Of a DNA stretch of 64,000 bases, positions 1 to 12,589 are shown piece by piece. The translations under genes were made by a program, and so were the position numbers. The notes under the pieces were generated by a model. The model was not told the DNA's origin. It searched no databases and worked only from the letters and a program-made list of their open reading frames with translations. Location: assembly GCA_037176705.1 (NCBI GenBank), contig CM073886.1, forward strand, positions 91,113,501 through 91,177,500. The letters are read 5' to 3'. Origin of the DNA: Molossus alvarezi. Lineage: Eukaryota > Chordata > Mammalia > Chiroptera > Molossidae. Numbering within the stretch: position 1 is the first letter of the stretch; every line of letters starts with the position of its first letter.

Positions 1-189
1 TTCAAGTTTGACATAAAAAGGCATCACGTCACCAACTGGATGTGTCCTGATGAAATAAAATCCTACCAAAAGAGGCCCCAAATTCCTCCCAGACCACAAT
101 AAATGGGAAGTGCAGTCTGCCAAACAGTGGATTTACATAAATAATTTCCACCTTGGAAGAATCCTTTATGGCTTTTTCTTGATTCTCCT

Positions 190-385
190 TAACTAATCAT
201 ATTTTCCCCTTATTTGAACCTTTAAACACTTTGTGGCCCCTAAACACATCGTATTATAACTACTCTTTGTATTGCCTCCCAGGCTATAAACTCCTATGGC
301 AGGGATTGGCCCCTGTTGGTAGCCTAGCACATGCCTTGCATATAGTGTATACTCAATAAATAGTAGCTGAATGGACAAATGATCA
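190..385 (+). repeat. L2 3' end fragment
   Basis: Diverged sense copy of the L2 LINE 3' untranslated region. Visible landmarks are the 'aggctataaactcctatggcaggg' type phrase, then 'agcctagcacatgcct' and the terminal 'actcaataaatagtagctgaatg', all in L2 order. No TSD is visible and the left edge is uncertain. Confidence 0.5.
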
Positions 386-1735
386 AATTGATCATTTCTG
401 GGTCTGAGGTTACAACAGTGTCTGTCGTCATGCCTTACTGCTCTTGCTAGATGGAGCTGCTTCTGGAGGGACTTACGGGGGTGTAAGGCTCCCAGCACAC
501 AACTGTTTTAAATCAATAGTTGCCTAATTGAGTTGAGTTGTAAGGAGTTATATAATTTCTGTCACATTAAATAGAAATGAGAGAAGAAGGAGAAGTCAAC
601 TTTAAGGCAGTGGCTCTGATGAAAGCCCCTGAGCACTAAGCTTTCTGGGCAGAATCCCTGTAAGAGGGGCAGCCATTCACGGAGGCTTTACCATCTCCTT
701 GAGGAGCTCCTGGGGATAAATGACATACCCTCCCCTCAGGCAGATGCCAGGTTTTTGGCTTGTTTTATTAAGAAACTACTTTACGGAAATGGTAATAATG
801 AGAATATTCTGTGACACTGAAAGGAGGGCCTTCATGTAATATATTATTTACTATCATTCTTTTGTAATTATAATCCATAATTATTGAGTGACTAGAGGTT
901 GAATCTGTACTACTTTGTTTCAAAGATAATTGAAAGTTGTTTAGATGATATCATCAAAAAGTGGATAAGAAAAAAACTGGTCTCTCTAGCCAATGAAAGA
1001 GCCAAAATTGTTTAATGACGGTGTCTCTATACATATTTACAAAGACTACACAGAAGTTTAGGCAAAGACTAAGCAAAGAGTTTATTTTTTTTTTCTGTAC
1101 TATGAACTCAAATAAAAAATCTATAATTTATTAATTTTATTTATCCAATTTTTATTTTCAGTGTATCTTTTATTCTACAAATTGAACAATATTGGCTCCA
1201 TCTAGTGGTCAAAATAAGCCTCTAGAATTTCATTCAAAGTAGTCAAAAGATTTAGGGACTACCTAAAATATCCCTGAACACTGAGCACTAAATGTTAGAG
1301 TATGCTTCGACACTGACATTGATTGAATGGAATTCGGTCTACATTTACATGACGTTTTTATTATTCTTTCTCTGTTGTTCATCCTAGCTTCATTGCTTCA
1401 GGTTATTTTAGGGCTTAAAAATTCTCAAAATAAAGTAACAGAATATTTTCCTCAGTCTTTTTCTGCTAGTTGATTTGAAAAATGTGAAGGTAACAAGTTG
1501 TAATACAGTTAAATTTATCCATACTTTCAAACTGTATTCTATTTTGAAATATAAACTATAACAATACTATTTTCAGCTGTAATTTTTTCTATGACACTTC
1601 CAGAAGTGGCACTTAACATATAATATTTACATATATATAATGACAATGAATCCCCAATATAGATATAATTCTTTAGGAATTTTCTTAATTTTTACTTTTG
1701 TTATTTTCCCTTAAGATATAAGACATTTTGAATAA
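386..1735. other. AT-rich intronic DNA, nothing recognised
   Basis: No coding segment, RNA gene or repeat of clear identity was recognised in this stretch. It is AT-rich, with poly-T and poly-A runs (for example near 1083) and no long open frame. Confidence 0.5.
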
Positions 1736-1969
1736 GTTTTTAAAAATTTTTTAATTTTTTTTTATTAATTTTTGTTACAGATGTTTCTCCCCCCCCACTG
1801 ATTCCCCCCTCCCCCTCCCTCCCTGCCTTGTCCCCAGCTTTGTTGTCCATGTCCATTATTCATTTATACATGCATATAAGTTTTGTGGTTTATCTCTCCC
1901 CCACCAACCCCTCTTCTGGGGATTGTCAGTCTGTACCCCACTTCCACGTCTCTGGGACTTGTTTTTAAA
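1736..1969 (-). mobile_element. Bat L1 3' end, truncated, TSD GTTTTTAAA
   Basis: Antisense copy of the last ~215 bp of a bat L1. On the plus strand it begins with the A-tail complement (T-run), then 'ttgttacagatgtttctcc', a C-rich tract, 'ttgttgtccatgtcc' and 'gggattgtcagtctgtacccc'. The same sequence recurs at 48007-48341, and in the other orientation at 14179-14618 and 60109-60274. A 9-bp duplication GTTTTTAAA frames it at 1736-1744 and 1961-1969. It is heavily 5' truncated and holds only 3' UTR. Confidence 0.8.
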
Positions 1970-2377
1970 GCCCCACTCCTATCTAAATCCAAAATTTTAT
2001 CTTGTGGTTTTTTTTCAATTATATTGTTTTGTTGAGTTTATAATTCAAATAGTAGTCATGTTGGTAATATCTTATAGTCATAATAGCACATAAATTAGTT
2101 AACACAAAGTATTATACTAAAAACCAATACAAATGAATTTTAAGTGAACTTATCTAAAAAATTGAGATAGGAAGAGAACTAGATCAGAAAGACAGGTTCT
2201 GAACACTAAACATTAAATTGGTCTTATCTTTTAATATAATATTTATCAATATAACAAAATATACTTTATCTGATAAGCATTTTGTCAGATACTTCATTTA
2301 TTTTAATAATGATTATGAAAAAAATTACAATATGTAACTGACTACTGAAAATTATCAAGGGACATGAGTAGCTTTCC

Positions 2378-2860
2378 TTGTGGGGGACCCAGCGTTCCAC
2401 CTGTCAACCGCGCTGTGCTGCTCCTGCCCCAGTTTGCCTCGTGCCCCTCACCCGGACCCCAGGACTAGCACAGGCCCCTCAACAGAGCACACTTTGTATT
2501 TCTCCAGATGGTGTGACCCACAGTGCTTGTAGTTTGATGGCCACTTTGACAAGACCCCTATGTTGCCCTGTCATTCTAAATGGGACAACTACAAATTGTA
2601 TACTGTGTTGTAGCAGTAAGAAAAGAAATCGCCTACGGCTATGGTTAACTCCAGAGCATTAAACACTGCAGAATATCTGCATTTCTGATGGTACTAAGAT
2701 GGGTTCTATCATTTTGTAGTAAATTCGTGGGGCACTTTTCTCCAAGCAGTTATAAGAGTTTACAAACCGGTTCAAAACAGTCCTTAAGTACTTATGTATG
2801 TAGTATGGTAGAGTAGTCTTTACATCTCCTACACGGCTGGGAAAGTAAAGCAATGAAGGG
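2378..2860. other. GC-richer block, unidentified
   Basis: A locally GC-rich block (about 2378-2480) inside AT-rich surroundings, followed by ordinary sequence to 2860. A 94-codon open frame starts at 2378 on the plus strand but shows no recognisable domain and is rich in Pro, Cys and Thr, as GC-rich non-coding DNA often is. No promoter, splice pair or poly-A tail with flanking TSD was found. It could be an old processed-pseudogene remnant. Confidence 0.25.
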
Positions 2861-2899
2861 GCTTCTGCAATACAAGTATGACCACCACTACCAGCACCA

Positions 2900-3120
2900 G
2901 CACCATTTTTAAGACCCAGGTAAGAACTCTGTGCCTACTTTCTCATTTAGTTTTGTGACAACAGAAGGGGTATTATGATCTCTGTGTTATGCATGAGGAA
3001 ACAGAGGTTCAGAGAGGTTAAGTATCTTGCCCAAGGTTATATAGCTAATAAACGATAGAGCAAGGATTTGAAATCAAGCTGTCAGACTTCAAAGTCCATG
3101 CTTTCTGTGTTCTATTACAC
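2900..3120 (-). repeat. MIR SINE, antisense
   Basis: Clear MIR core read from the minus strand. On the plus strand it shows 'gaggaaacagaggttcagagaggttaag', 'cttgcccaaggttatatagctaataa' and 'gatttgaaatcaagctg' in MIR order. No TSD survives. Confidence 0.8.
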
Positions 3121-3129
3121 TGCAAACAG

Positions 3130-3640
3130 TCATGAAGGAGAAGGGCTCTATTATGTATGGGAGTGAGAAAAACAAAGACAGTTTCCAATGTTAAGGAGCA
3201 CAATGGCTGGAGAAGGGATAAGGCATACTCTTTAACTGTGTGGTGGTACAAATAATGTAAGAGAGGTCCTGATGAAGTATTAGAAAACTCACACAGGGGA
3301 AGGGGAGGGAAAGCTGGGTGGAGGAAGTGGCAGTAAGTGTAACTGGTCCTTGAAGGGGAAAGAAGCTTTAGCCACAGCAGGCAGGACAAACATTATAACC
3401 AAAGCATCCAGGCAACATAGGGCAGGATGCACGTGAGAAAGAGGAAAACTGTTTTGTGAAAATGAAAAATGAGTAAATAACAAGGGAGACAAGGAAAATA
3501 AGATAAAATCTGATCGTGGAAGTACCTGAGTGCCAAATCAAGCAATTTGAACTTTATTTCGATAAGCAATGAGCAACTACAATTTATATCTTAGCCTTTT
3601 ATAAAACTAAATGAAGTGAGTTGAACCACCCTAGATTGTT
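3130..3640 (-). repeat. Diverged L2 fragment, antisense (tentative)
   Basis: The segment around 3525-3585 resembles the antisense L2 reading-frame phrase 'gtaaggagtttggattttattctaagtgcaatgggaagcc'. The rest is purine-rich and strongly diverged. Edges and identity are uncertain. Confidence 0.35.
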
Positions 3641-4374
3641 ATGTTGTTTGAACTCATTTCTAAGAATTTTTTAAAAGTGTATTTTCTCATGGTACTAGCT
3701 TGAGTTAGTTGATAAAATGGGGGTGGGGGGTAACGTTCCAAGTTTCCTGATGCCTACACTTCTCTCAGTGAAAACAGTATATTCCTCAGTAGCTCAGTGA
3801 ACAAGAGAGCAAAGGTGGGTTGGAAAAGAGAAACAGAGTGAGTCTGACTCCCACAATCTTGTTGAGATTTTCCCCAATTACTTAAGGAAGAAACTCTGAA
3901 AAACATCCTGGTAAGTGGTTTTTCCACATCTATCAGAATATTCTAATTTAAATGTGAAAATACATGCAGTTGTTTGAAAGCACCATGCCTGGTTGTTTCC
4001 AGCTCTGTTCACTGTCTCAGAGTGTTTTACCTGCCTACAACACGCTCTCTACTGTAGATACACACATTCGGGCTCAGATTTCACCATTCTTCCCCAAACC
4101 TCATAATTAGCGATATCTCTAGTAAGCTAAATTTTGAGATGATGTGAAGGCAGGAAAAAGGTCATCAAACCATGCCTCATCTGAGTTGACCTGTGTCCAA
4201 GTGTGCTTTCGGGAACCTGGGGCTGGAGAGTGAGTTGGATCGGGGTTACCTTCCTCAGTCTTCATGGTATTGCTATAGATCGTAGGCCAGCGTCTGTCTG
4301 CTGAGTCTGGCTTTCAGCTAACAGGTCATGTTGCTTGTGGCTTACTTTATTTTATTTTTTAAGGAAACAATGGT

Positions 4375-4612
4375 TTGCAGTTTTATAGTGGAAAGAATAT
4401 TGGACAGAAGATCTGACTCCTCAAATCTACTGTTTAAGTTAGCGTGAGTACTAAATATCTTTAATGCTTTGGTTTCTTCATTTGCAAAATGGAAACTATA
4501 ATACTTGTTTAATCTACTTCTCAGGACTGCTGGAGAAGTAAATGCAATGAGGCGTGTGACAGGACTTTGCAAATTGTTCATGTTATATAAATATGAGGTA
4601 TTATTATTTGGC
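4375..4612 (+). repeat. MIR SINE
   Basis: Sense MIR. 'ttggtttcttcatttgcaaaatgg' matches the MIR 'cctcagtttcctcatctgtaaaatgg' core, followed by the tail 'aagtaaatgcaatgag...ttatataaatatgaggtattattatt'. Strongly diverged. Confidence 0.7.
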
Positions 4613-4859
4613 AGTGAATACAGGGCACCATATTTTATGTCTGTAAGCTACTTTATAGTCATGGTTCCCTTCAGATGATTAAATCTCATCTGAAAAAGCA
4701 AGGAGTAGATACAATATATTTCATTTTATTAATATACTTGTTTGAATAAAAAATATTTCTGTATATTAAATCATATTTTCAAAGCACCAATAAAATGTAT
4801 CATTGGAATGCAGAAAATACTTTTGTAAAGTGAATTATCAAAACTTCATTTATGTGTCT

Positions 4860-4984
4860 ATCCATTTGGATGTTCCAAGGCAGCATTCTTACGGCGCGGC
4901 TTAGCTGTGGTTCCGACCTGCAGAGGAGGAAGCAGTGCCTGTGGCGCACTGAGCGCACACAAAGTGCTCGCTGCTCCTACTCCC
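4860..4984. other. GC-richer stretch, unidentified
   Basis: A short CpG-containing segment that reads openly on the plus strand (4852-5046, 64 codons). It has no recognised domain and its end runs into a MIR-like tail. I treat the open frame as chance. Confidence 0.2.
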
Positions 4985-5075
4985 AGGCAGCACCGTCCAA
5001 GCTTTCCGTGTGCCAGTCAGTATTCCGAGTGCCTGATGCACAGTAACTCATTTACATGAAACAGGAAAGTAGCTG
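4985..5075 (-). repeat. MIR fragment, antisense
   Basis: 'gtgtgccagtcagtattccgagtgcctgatgcacagtaactcattt' follows the antisense MIR 3' region (…tgtgccaggcactgttctaagcgc…actcattt). Confidence 0.45.
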
Positions 5076-5195
5076 CCACTAAAAAGACCAGGGCATGATA
5101 TTTGGAAACCTATCCATTTGGAAAAAGCTGAAAACTAAACGACCTATGATGAATGAATGTGAGCGAGCTCTGATTGAGAAGGTACCAAAGTTGGA

Positions 5196-5320
5196 CACAA
5201 GAATGTGAGTTCTATGAGGGCAGGGACTTTTCTGCTTTATTTGCCATTTTATGTCCAGAGCCTAGAACAGTACCTATAAATTTTCAAGCATTTGATAAAC
5301 ATTAGTTGGATGATTTAATG
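5196..5320 (+). repeat. L2 3' end
   Basis: Sense L2 terminus: 'gtgagttctatgagggcagggac', then 'atgtccagagcctagaacagtacct' and 'gataaacattagttggatgattta'. These are the usual closing motifs of L2. Confidence 0.65.
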
Positions 5321-5829
5321 TTTTTTAAAGGAAAGTGATTTTTTCAGAGAAAGCAATTGAGAGAGAAGGGGGAAATGCAGGGATAAAGCAGACTGGGCGA
5401 CCCTGCCTTCCCTGGCCCAAAGCTGGAAGAACTGCAATCTCCATCGCCATGGAGGCTTGATGTCTCCAGTCGCCTCTTGGAGGTGTGCAGCCGAACGCAA
5501 CAGGAAACAATGCAGACACGATGCTCATCAAAGGGATTTATCAACTAGAGTCTCTGAACTCTATCACAAAAACATGTTTGCTTGTGGAAAGAAAAATAAT
5601 TATTTTTAAAGTGCCTCAGTTTTAAAATGGCATTAACTAATCCTTTAATGAATCAGGGGTTATTTTGGTTTGTTTGATTAATTTTATAAACTGAAATTGT
5701 TACTAAAGCAATCTTACACTTTTTTTTGGTGAAGTGGAAAAATTCTCACCCTCTTATTTTGGATTAGAACATAATTACAGACACATTCTCACTGATTAAT
5801 TTTGGAAAAATCTTTGGCTTAGTCACAAA

Positions 5830-6060
5830 ATAAAGTCAACACATGGAATGGACCGGGTTCAATATTTCGAATTAGCAACTTCACGTTCTATTCCCAGCTC
5901 CGTCACTCACTGCAGTAAAGACTTAAGTCACCCCCACAGATGCTATGTCTCTATTTTCTTAGATGGTGAATTCAGTGTTAATTACTACTGCCTTGAAGGT
6001 ATGTAATGTAGTATTTTAATGTGTGATACACTGTTAAAAATACCGAGAATAATAGTAGTG
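5830..6060 (+). repeat. MIR SINE, diverged
   Basis: Sense MIR remnant with 'ttctattcccagctccgtcactcact', 'gacttaagtcacccc' and 'tctctattttcttagatggtgaa' in the MIR order. Confidence 0.5.
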
Positions 6061-6599
6061 TGAATAAGAGAAAAACAAGCCAGCCAATATTGAGAAATAT
6101 TTCTGAGAAACTGGATTTTATCCCAAAGTCTGCCCAGCATCTTCACAAGCTGCCACAGACTAGTGAAGTCTTTGGCTGTAGTCGAGTAACTATTACGACC
6201 GCTGTCTCTTCAACTACAAAAAACTGGTAAGAATAAACATTATTATCCTTCTATACAGGCCTCACGTGATGACTCAGCACAGTACGGAGTCAAGTGTAAG
6301 GGACTTCTCATGGATTCTATAGAAGGAAAAGTACAAAGGACTTATTTTTGATGTTGTTTTTCTATAGTAGAGAGCAAGTCTCCTTAACGTCACAAAAAAT
6401 ACTGCAACTAAGACATTTGATCAGAAGAGAGTGATAAAGGGAAATTAATCCTGCTAATCTCGGCTGGTATTATTTGAAAGAAGCCCAAACTGAAAGGTTG
6501 CTTCCAGAGAGAAAGGTTTAGTAATATATATAGTGTCTAATATATACAGCCAAATAGTAGTGATAAAACTGTAGACTTGAGTGAGAAGATATAAAAACG

Positions 6600-6780
6600 A
6601 CTGTATAAAAAATCCCATACTCCTTTCACTCTATGTTCTAGACATACAATTTGCAAGTAAGAAAAGGTATCCTGCTTTCTCTTATCTCCATGCATTTACA
6701 CTGTCCTCTGTCTGGAACACCTTTATTCAACTAACTTACACACCTGAACAAAGAACATCAAAAATGTGTAAAAGTGAGAC
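6600..6780 (+). repeat. L2 fragment (tentative)
   Basis: 'catttacactgtcctctgtctggaacacctttattc' is like the L2 phrase for 'ttgcacttgctgttccctctgcctggaatgcccttcc'. Both edges are unclear. Confidence 0.4.
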
Positions 6781-6929
6781 ATGTCTATAGTACAAAGTGA
6801 GCCACTGAGAGGTGAAAAGAAAATGCTAGAATTCTACTTATATTATGTTGTATCTTTGAAACTATTATTTTTTGGGGGTATGTGTGTACATAATACATTT
6901 GTTCAGTAGTACCTATGTAGGAGTTACAT

Positions 6930-7440
6930 ACACATTTTAAAAATACATATATTGGAAGTAGTCACAATTTATTTTATAACCCAAATATCCACTAATTGAC
7001 TAATAACAAAATTTGGCATAGCCACAAAATGGAATATTATTTAACTATAAAGAGGAATGAGCACTTGATACATCGTACAAATGAACCTTAAAAACACTAT
7101 GCTAAGTGAGAGAAGCCAGTCACAAAGGCCACATGTTATATGATTCTATCCAGATGACATATCCAGAACAGAGAAATCTACAGAGATAGGAAGTAGATTC
7201 GTGGTTGCTAGGGCTGGGTGAGGGCAGGCGGAGGCTGAGGCTGAGACGGGAGATAGGAAAGCGTACAAAGTTTCTTTCCGAGATGATGAAACTTCTCAAG
7301 TTGACTGTGGTGATGGTTGAAGATATCTATCATATACTAAAAACCAATGAATTGCACACTTTAAATGGGTGAATTGAATGGTATATGAACTATATTAAAA
7401 AAACCATTACAAATAAAATAAAAAACAAAAACTTCATTCT
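6930..7440 (+). repeat. Old L1M 3' end
   Basis: Sense L1 3' region: 'aacccaaatatccactaattgac', 'aaaatggaatattatttaactat', 'gctaagtgagagaagccagtcacaaa', 'ggttgctagggctggg', 'gtgatggttg', 'aatgaattgcacactttaaatgg' and a decayed A-rich tail at about 7395-7430. This order is diagnostic of the last part of ORF2 and the 3' UTR of Mesozoic/early Cenozoic L1. It is non-coding now. Confidence 0.85.
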
Positions 7441-7839
7441 AGAGGGGTAATAAAACGTTTTTAGAGACTACCTGTTACAATAAATAATTATTCTACTTGG
7501 ATTAGCTTATCTAGAAAGACATGTTGTGATCTAGATTTAATTGCATTTCCTTTGCTCCCTCAAACCTTCATGAGAACAGACACCATGCTGTATTAATATC
7601 TGGTAGTTTGCCTCTTTCACCTGCTAAACTACAAACCCTATATCTTCACACCACATCATAGATTAAAATAATTTTCAGGTGGCTTACACAATTAAAAGTA
7701 CAATAATAAAATAACCGGAGGAAGATACGAATGAATGTTTAAACTATCTTGTCCATATACCTGGGAAGCGTCAAAAAGTACTGACACCTGGATCTTTATG
7801 AAATTTGAAATTTCCAAGTGATACTAATGTGCAGAAAAG

Positions 7840-8350
7840 TCTGATAACCATTGGTCTAGTGATGAAGGAGATCAGGAAAGGCATCTTAGAGAAATGACCT
7901 CCAATAACAACCTGAATACCGAGGCAACATTTGCCACACACAGGAGACATTCCAGAAAGAGGGGGCTGTGACACCACAGGCTGAGAGGGGAAACAGGCTG
8001 GTGTGTAGAAAAACTTATCCTTTATGGAGCATGGGATCCATAGAGCGAGACGATACTAGTGTGGTAGGCAAAATTCAGGCTATGTAGGGCCCCGTATGGC
8101 ATGCAAAGGATTTTATCCTGTAGGAAATGAGACGCCATTAAAGAATTTTATGAAGGGGATTGACACATGATCAAGTTTGTGTTTAAGAAAAGCCACACAC
8201 AGAATGTATTGGCAGGATCTAAGATTAGGAACAGAGATCTGTTGGCAGCCTGTTAGCAGGTTGTTAAAACAGCCCAACAGAAAAAAATTGTGGCTAAAAT
8301 GGTCACGGTAGGACATTAGGCATAAACTAGAAACCTGTAGGGAAGGGGTG
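7840..8350 (-). repeat. L2 fragment, antisense
   Basis: The plus strand carries the antisense L2 series: 'aggaaaggcatcttagagaaatgacc', 'acattccagaaagagggggctg', 'ctatgtagggccccgtatggcatgcaaaggattttat', 'gccattaaagaattttatgaaggggattgacacatgatcaag'. These correspond to the L2 reverse transcriptase and 3' region read backward. Diverged, no intact frame. Confidence 0.65.
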
Positions 8351-8359
8351 GAGTTTGCA

Positions 8360-9220
8360 AGAGAAACGTACAAAGAACAGACTTGTTTTGAGGATACTGC
8401 AGTACCTGGAGATCTGAATCTAATTCATTCATTCAGAAATATATGCAAACACTAATTCCTCATTGACACATGATAAATGATGTTTTTCTCTTAAAATGCC
8501 TCTAAGCATCTACACAATAAGTTTCCAAAATAATTATCCCCAGGTCTTAGATTTCACATTCATTTATTTCCTAGGTAAAATAATAAATTTCTTTAAGGTT
8601 ATAATTTCCACATTTCCCAAGGTTCTTAAAAGAAAAGTCAAATCTAAAAAGACCCCAAAAAACACCAAGTAAAATTAAAGCTGTCTTATAAGCTACCATA
8701 AGCTCCAAAGTGAGATTTCAGAAGTCTTCTCAAATAGCAGGTCCTTGACCACGTTAAAATTAGTGCTTTTCAGAAGGAAACTGTTTTCTGACCCTAATTC
8801 ATCATAGTATGTATTATTCATGATTTCTACCTGGTTGGTATAGGTTATTTAGTCTATGGAATCGAGGTTCTGTAAACTATTGAGCTCATGTTGCAGAAAT
8901 GACCACGTTACAGGAATGTGCCTCTAGTCAGATTCACTTCGTCACTTCACTTCCCTTGATGAAGTTTTCCTTAACTACAGGAGTTCTCACTGCTCTGAAT
9001 ATCACGAAGTCTTATAGTTCATCTGCACACAAAAGGTAGCACTTGAAATGTCTATTGATTGTGAATATGGTTTAATTATGACTACTGATTATTAATACTG
9101 GTTGACTATTAATTATAAAATATCTTTCCCCCAGAATTAGTCTTGTTCTCTGCAGTGGAGGTTACTGTTTTAGCAGTAGGGGAAGCGTTCTGTGGCGGTT
9201 TTCTGGGTTTACATGGTGCT
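8360..9220. other. Intronic DNA, nothing recognised
   Basis: AT-rich sequence without a recognised repeat, coding segment or RNA gene. Open frames are all short. Confidence 0.4.
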
Positions 9221-9224
9221 ACTA

Positions 9225-9805
9225 GACTTAATGCAGGGGTTTTTGAGCTCTTTGGATCATGACCCATTGTAAGAAATACATATTTTCATCTGAACACTAT
9301 ACACGTATTTGTTTGGCATATAGCTAACAAATAAAACTGCATAGATAAGGTTGAAATTACTGACATTCCATTGCTTTTGCTTATCTACAAAATAGCAAGT
9401 TCATATTGCTCAACCAAATATAAAAAAATCTAAGATTTCATAAAACGCTCTTTACTTTTACTACATATGATGCACTCTGATGTTTTCTTGTCTACACCAT
9501 TCCATTCAATAAAAAAGGTTAACAAGCCCTGCCAGTGTGGCTCAGTTGGTTAGTGTTGTCCCACACACCGAAAGGTTGCTGCTGGTTTGATTTCTGGTCA
9601 GGGCACATGCCTGGGTTGCTGGCTCAATCCCCATTGTGGGTAGTGCAGGAGGCAGCCAATCAATCTCTCTCTCTCTCTCTCTCTCTTTCTCCCTCCCCCC
9701 TTCCTTTCTCTCTAAAAATCAATAAAAATGTATATTAAAAAATGTTAATATATATTATTGACTTCATAACACACCAGTGAACTTTGGAAAACCCCATTCT
9801 AACCT
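9225..9805. mobile_element. hAT-like DNA transposon fossil, split by a VES
   Basis: The left end reads 'caggggtttttgagctctttggatcatgaccca'. The right end, after the VES, reads 'cataacacaccagtgaactttggaaaacccc', which in reverse complement is an imperfect match to the left end. This suggests decayed terminal inverted repeats of a non-autonomous hAT-type element whose middle received the VES at 9523-9736. The family name is not certain. Confidence 0.35.
9523..9736 (+). mobile_element. VES SINE, older subfamily
   Basis: Head 'agccctgccagtgtggctcagttgg', B-box region 'gctggtttgatttctggtcagggcacatgcctggg', then 'gtgcaggaggcagccaatcaat', a CT run and 'ctctaaaaatcaataaaaatgta'. The flanking repeats AAAAAAGGTTAA (9511-9522) and AAAAAATGTTAA (9737-9748) are a 12-bp TSD with one change. 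Confidence 0.9.
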
Positions 9806-12265
9806 CTAACCTACAGTCTAGGCCTATCTCTAGCTTAAGCCTCAGGGTAACAGGTTAAGAGGATTCTGAGAGACTCACAAGTGGACCACATCACCGGGTA
9901 AAGATGAAGCAAGTCATAAAGGTGGTACAGCTACCTAAAAACTCTGTACACTTAGCAGTGGCAAGGATCATACTAAGTGGAAAGAATTCTGATACTGGAG
10001 ATTCTGACTAAATCTTTTCTGAATTGACAACTGGACTGGTCATAACACAGAACATGATTCAGCGTGGCTGGCTGACAACGTTTAAAATCAGGGTTACCCC
10101 TTGGGATGCAGTGGTATGTTTTATAAGGCTCTCTGTAAAGTTCTTTCTGAATCTAAAAAAACTTTACATGTAATTCCAGATTGCTTTCCACAAAGAGGGG
10201 AAGTCCATAGGAAATTGATATGTCTGACGCTTCTTTTCTTGCTTTCTAAAAGATCATCATTATGCTAAAGGAATTGTATAACATTTCCATGCTGTACAAC
10301 ATTTCCTAAAAGTGAAGCATATCCAGTTCTGTTAATGACTAGTGAAGTAGTACAGATGATAACAGATTGCAGACATACTGCTTATACTCTGATTGGACTT
10401 TTAACATGTTAAAAATGATGTTTATATACAGATCTTGTACAGATGCTTAGTTATTAACCACTTTGTCAATGAAAACCACAAAAAACATGAGTTCTTATCC
10501 AAATGACTCAACTGTTATCAGATGGATGCTGATCATGCACGGGCTAGTGTCACTGTGAGCCCTGAGCTACAGCCGGTTAGAGGAGACTTCAAGCAAGAGT
10601 GCCGACTACATGGGAGCAGAGAGAACGCTGCTCGCCTGCTCATGGAGCGTGAGTCATGTGCACACCACCGCCTGTCATCCTTTAGGTTCCAACAGTTTTA
10701 TCTGATGGAACAGTGTTGACAGAACTTGAACTGGTGCCAGCCCCACTGATGAGGAACAAGGTGGAACACTGGCTGGCTGGAGGGAATGTTTCCTTTTTAG
10801 GAAGTAGCAGTAAGATGATATATAAAAACATGGTTCAATGAACTGTCACAGGTTGCTGATATAATAAATGTTTTTAGTTTTTAGAAAGCTGTAGATCAAA
10901 GACAGTCAAATAAATGGCAATGTACACGAGAAGGCACTCAAACACTGAGATAAAAAATATAACTATAAAGTAAATAATAAGTGGCCATATAGATATGCAT
11001 ATTAGCAACTGAACTGAGTTCTAGTTGGTGCAAGGTTATGTCTGGCCTTTCACATCAGCAGATTAAGCATGAGAAGAATAGTAAAGACCGGAATGATGAG
11101 TTCTACCCAGCTGGGAGGCCCGACTACTCACCATGCCGACCAGAACCCACAGACAACCTATGATGTTAATATAAAAATGAGATGGAAAAGAAATTGCTTG
11201 TCTAATTGAAGGAAAACAGTAACACTCGAATCAGATAAAGTAAATAATGGCGAATGGCAACAGCAGTTTCCTTAATAAACATCTTTCTTAAACTCAGCAT
11301 AGAGGTATTCATTCTCAAATCCAAGACCAATACAAGCCAAGTGCTTTCATTTGCTCCACCATCTAATCCACGTGAGAACATAAGGACAGCCACTGTATCT
11401 GCTTCATTGAACAGCAAACCTAAATGTCCATCACTCTATTTTCCACAATTTTTGTGAAATTGAATATTTGTTTATCCATAATTAAATAATTTCCCTGATA
11501 CCCACCCAAAGAAGCCACAAAATCCAGAAATGCATTTTGAAATGTTAAAGAGAGAATAAATCATATTCAGGATAGTTTTAGTGTTAGATATTTTACCACA
11601 TGCATTATTCAACATGTACACAGTTATGGTATATGTCTATATAATTGTACATTTATACTAGTAGACAGCTAGTATACTAGTATCTAAGCACACCTGAATA
11701 CCTTAAATAATTCCTTCCAGGTGAAAGAGTTTACAATTATATTTTCCTACCACCTATCAAAATCAAGTGACAATCATGCCTGCTCATCTACTTGACTGAT
11801 TAAAGATAACAATTTTAGTTAGCATTTGGAATATTTTTATTGTGGTTCTGGCTCGCACAGTTGCTGGAAGAGATTATTTCTGGTTGGGAAGACCGGAGAC
11901 AATGTGGGTAAAATATGGAGGAATCTGACGACAAATCAACATATTCTACATTCCACACAGTGTTTTGCAAAGTACACCCTAGCAGTGGGTAAGATATCAG
12001 TAACTAATTTATCAATTATTATAAAATTTCTTTAATCCAAGATATTTGAAAAAATAGAATCTTGTATTATGTATGTAGTATTTTTTGTTTTGTTTTGTTT
12101 TTTTTCATTTTGAGATGACAGGCAAAAAACAAATAAAGAAAAAACTCAGCAGATTCATAATCAATTTTTTTGGAATGAAAGGCTCTCATGCAGGGTTATT
12201 CAGAATTCCACAAAACATTATACTAGATGTTAATTTGTACCACTATAAAAAGAGGACTGCTGTTG
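9806..12265. other. Long intronic stretch, no gene recognised
   Basis: Mostly AT-rich. Two GC-richer patches stand out: 10505-10740, and 11040-11165, where one plus-strand frame reads KHEKNSKDRNDEFYPAGRPD before a stop. Neither could be matched to a known protein or repeat, and no splice-site pair frames them. They may be very old processed-pseudogene or repeat remnants. Confidence 0.3.
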
Positions 12266-12269
12266 CTAT

Positions 12270-12480
12270 CAGGCAATTTCAGCCCAACCAGCTGTGTTGG
12301 TGCTCTTGGGGAAAAAAATCAATTAACTTATCCGAGCCACAATTTCCTTGTGTAAAATACCACCTGTTCTACCTTCCTCGTGGGTTCTTGTAAGAGAGAA
12401 ATGAGGGGGAAAAGAAAAGAAAAAAGGCATAATGTTATTCCCAAGTATGAGCTTGTGCTAGACACAGTTGGTTGCCGAAG
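12270..12480 (+). repeat. MIR SINE, diverged
   Basis: 'aattaacttatccgagccacaatttccttgtgtaaaat' parallels the MIR core 'cttaacctctctgagcctcagtttcctcatctgtaaaat', then 'ctacctt...gggttcttgtaagag' and 'gcttgtgctagacacagt'. Confidence 0.45.
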
Positions 12481-12589
12481 TAATAATTCTTCTATCTTCT
12501 TTTTTTGTAACAAAATACAGATTTGGTTTAGGCAACAGAATGCTCAGTATCAGAGGACAAATCATGACTGTTTTAATCATTCAGTTCAT

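Noticed and set aside
2378..2662. 94-codon plus-strand open frame in a GC-rich block
   Set aside because: No known domain, composition typical of GC-rich non-coding DNA, no splice or promoter support. Kept only as an unidentified block.
11040..11165. Frame reading KHEKNSKDRNDEFYPAGRPD as a possible exon or pseudogene
   Set aside because: Short, ends in a stop, no splice-site pair and no identified relative. Not enough to call.
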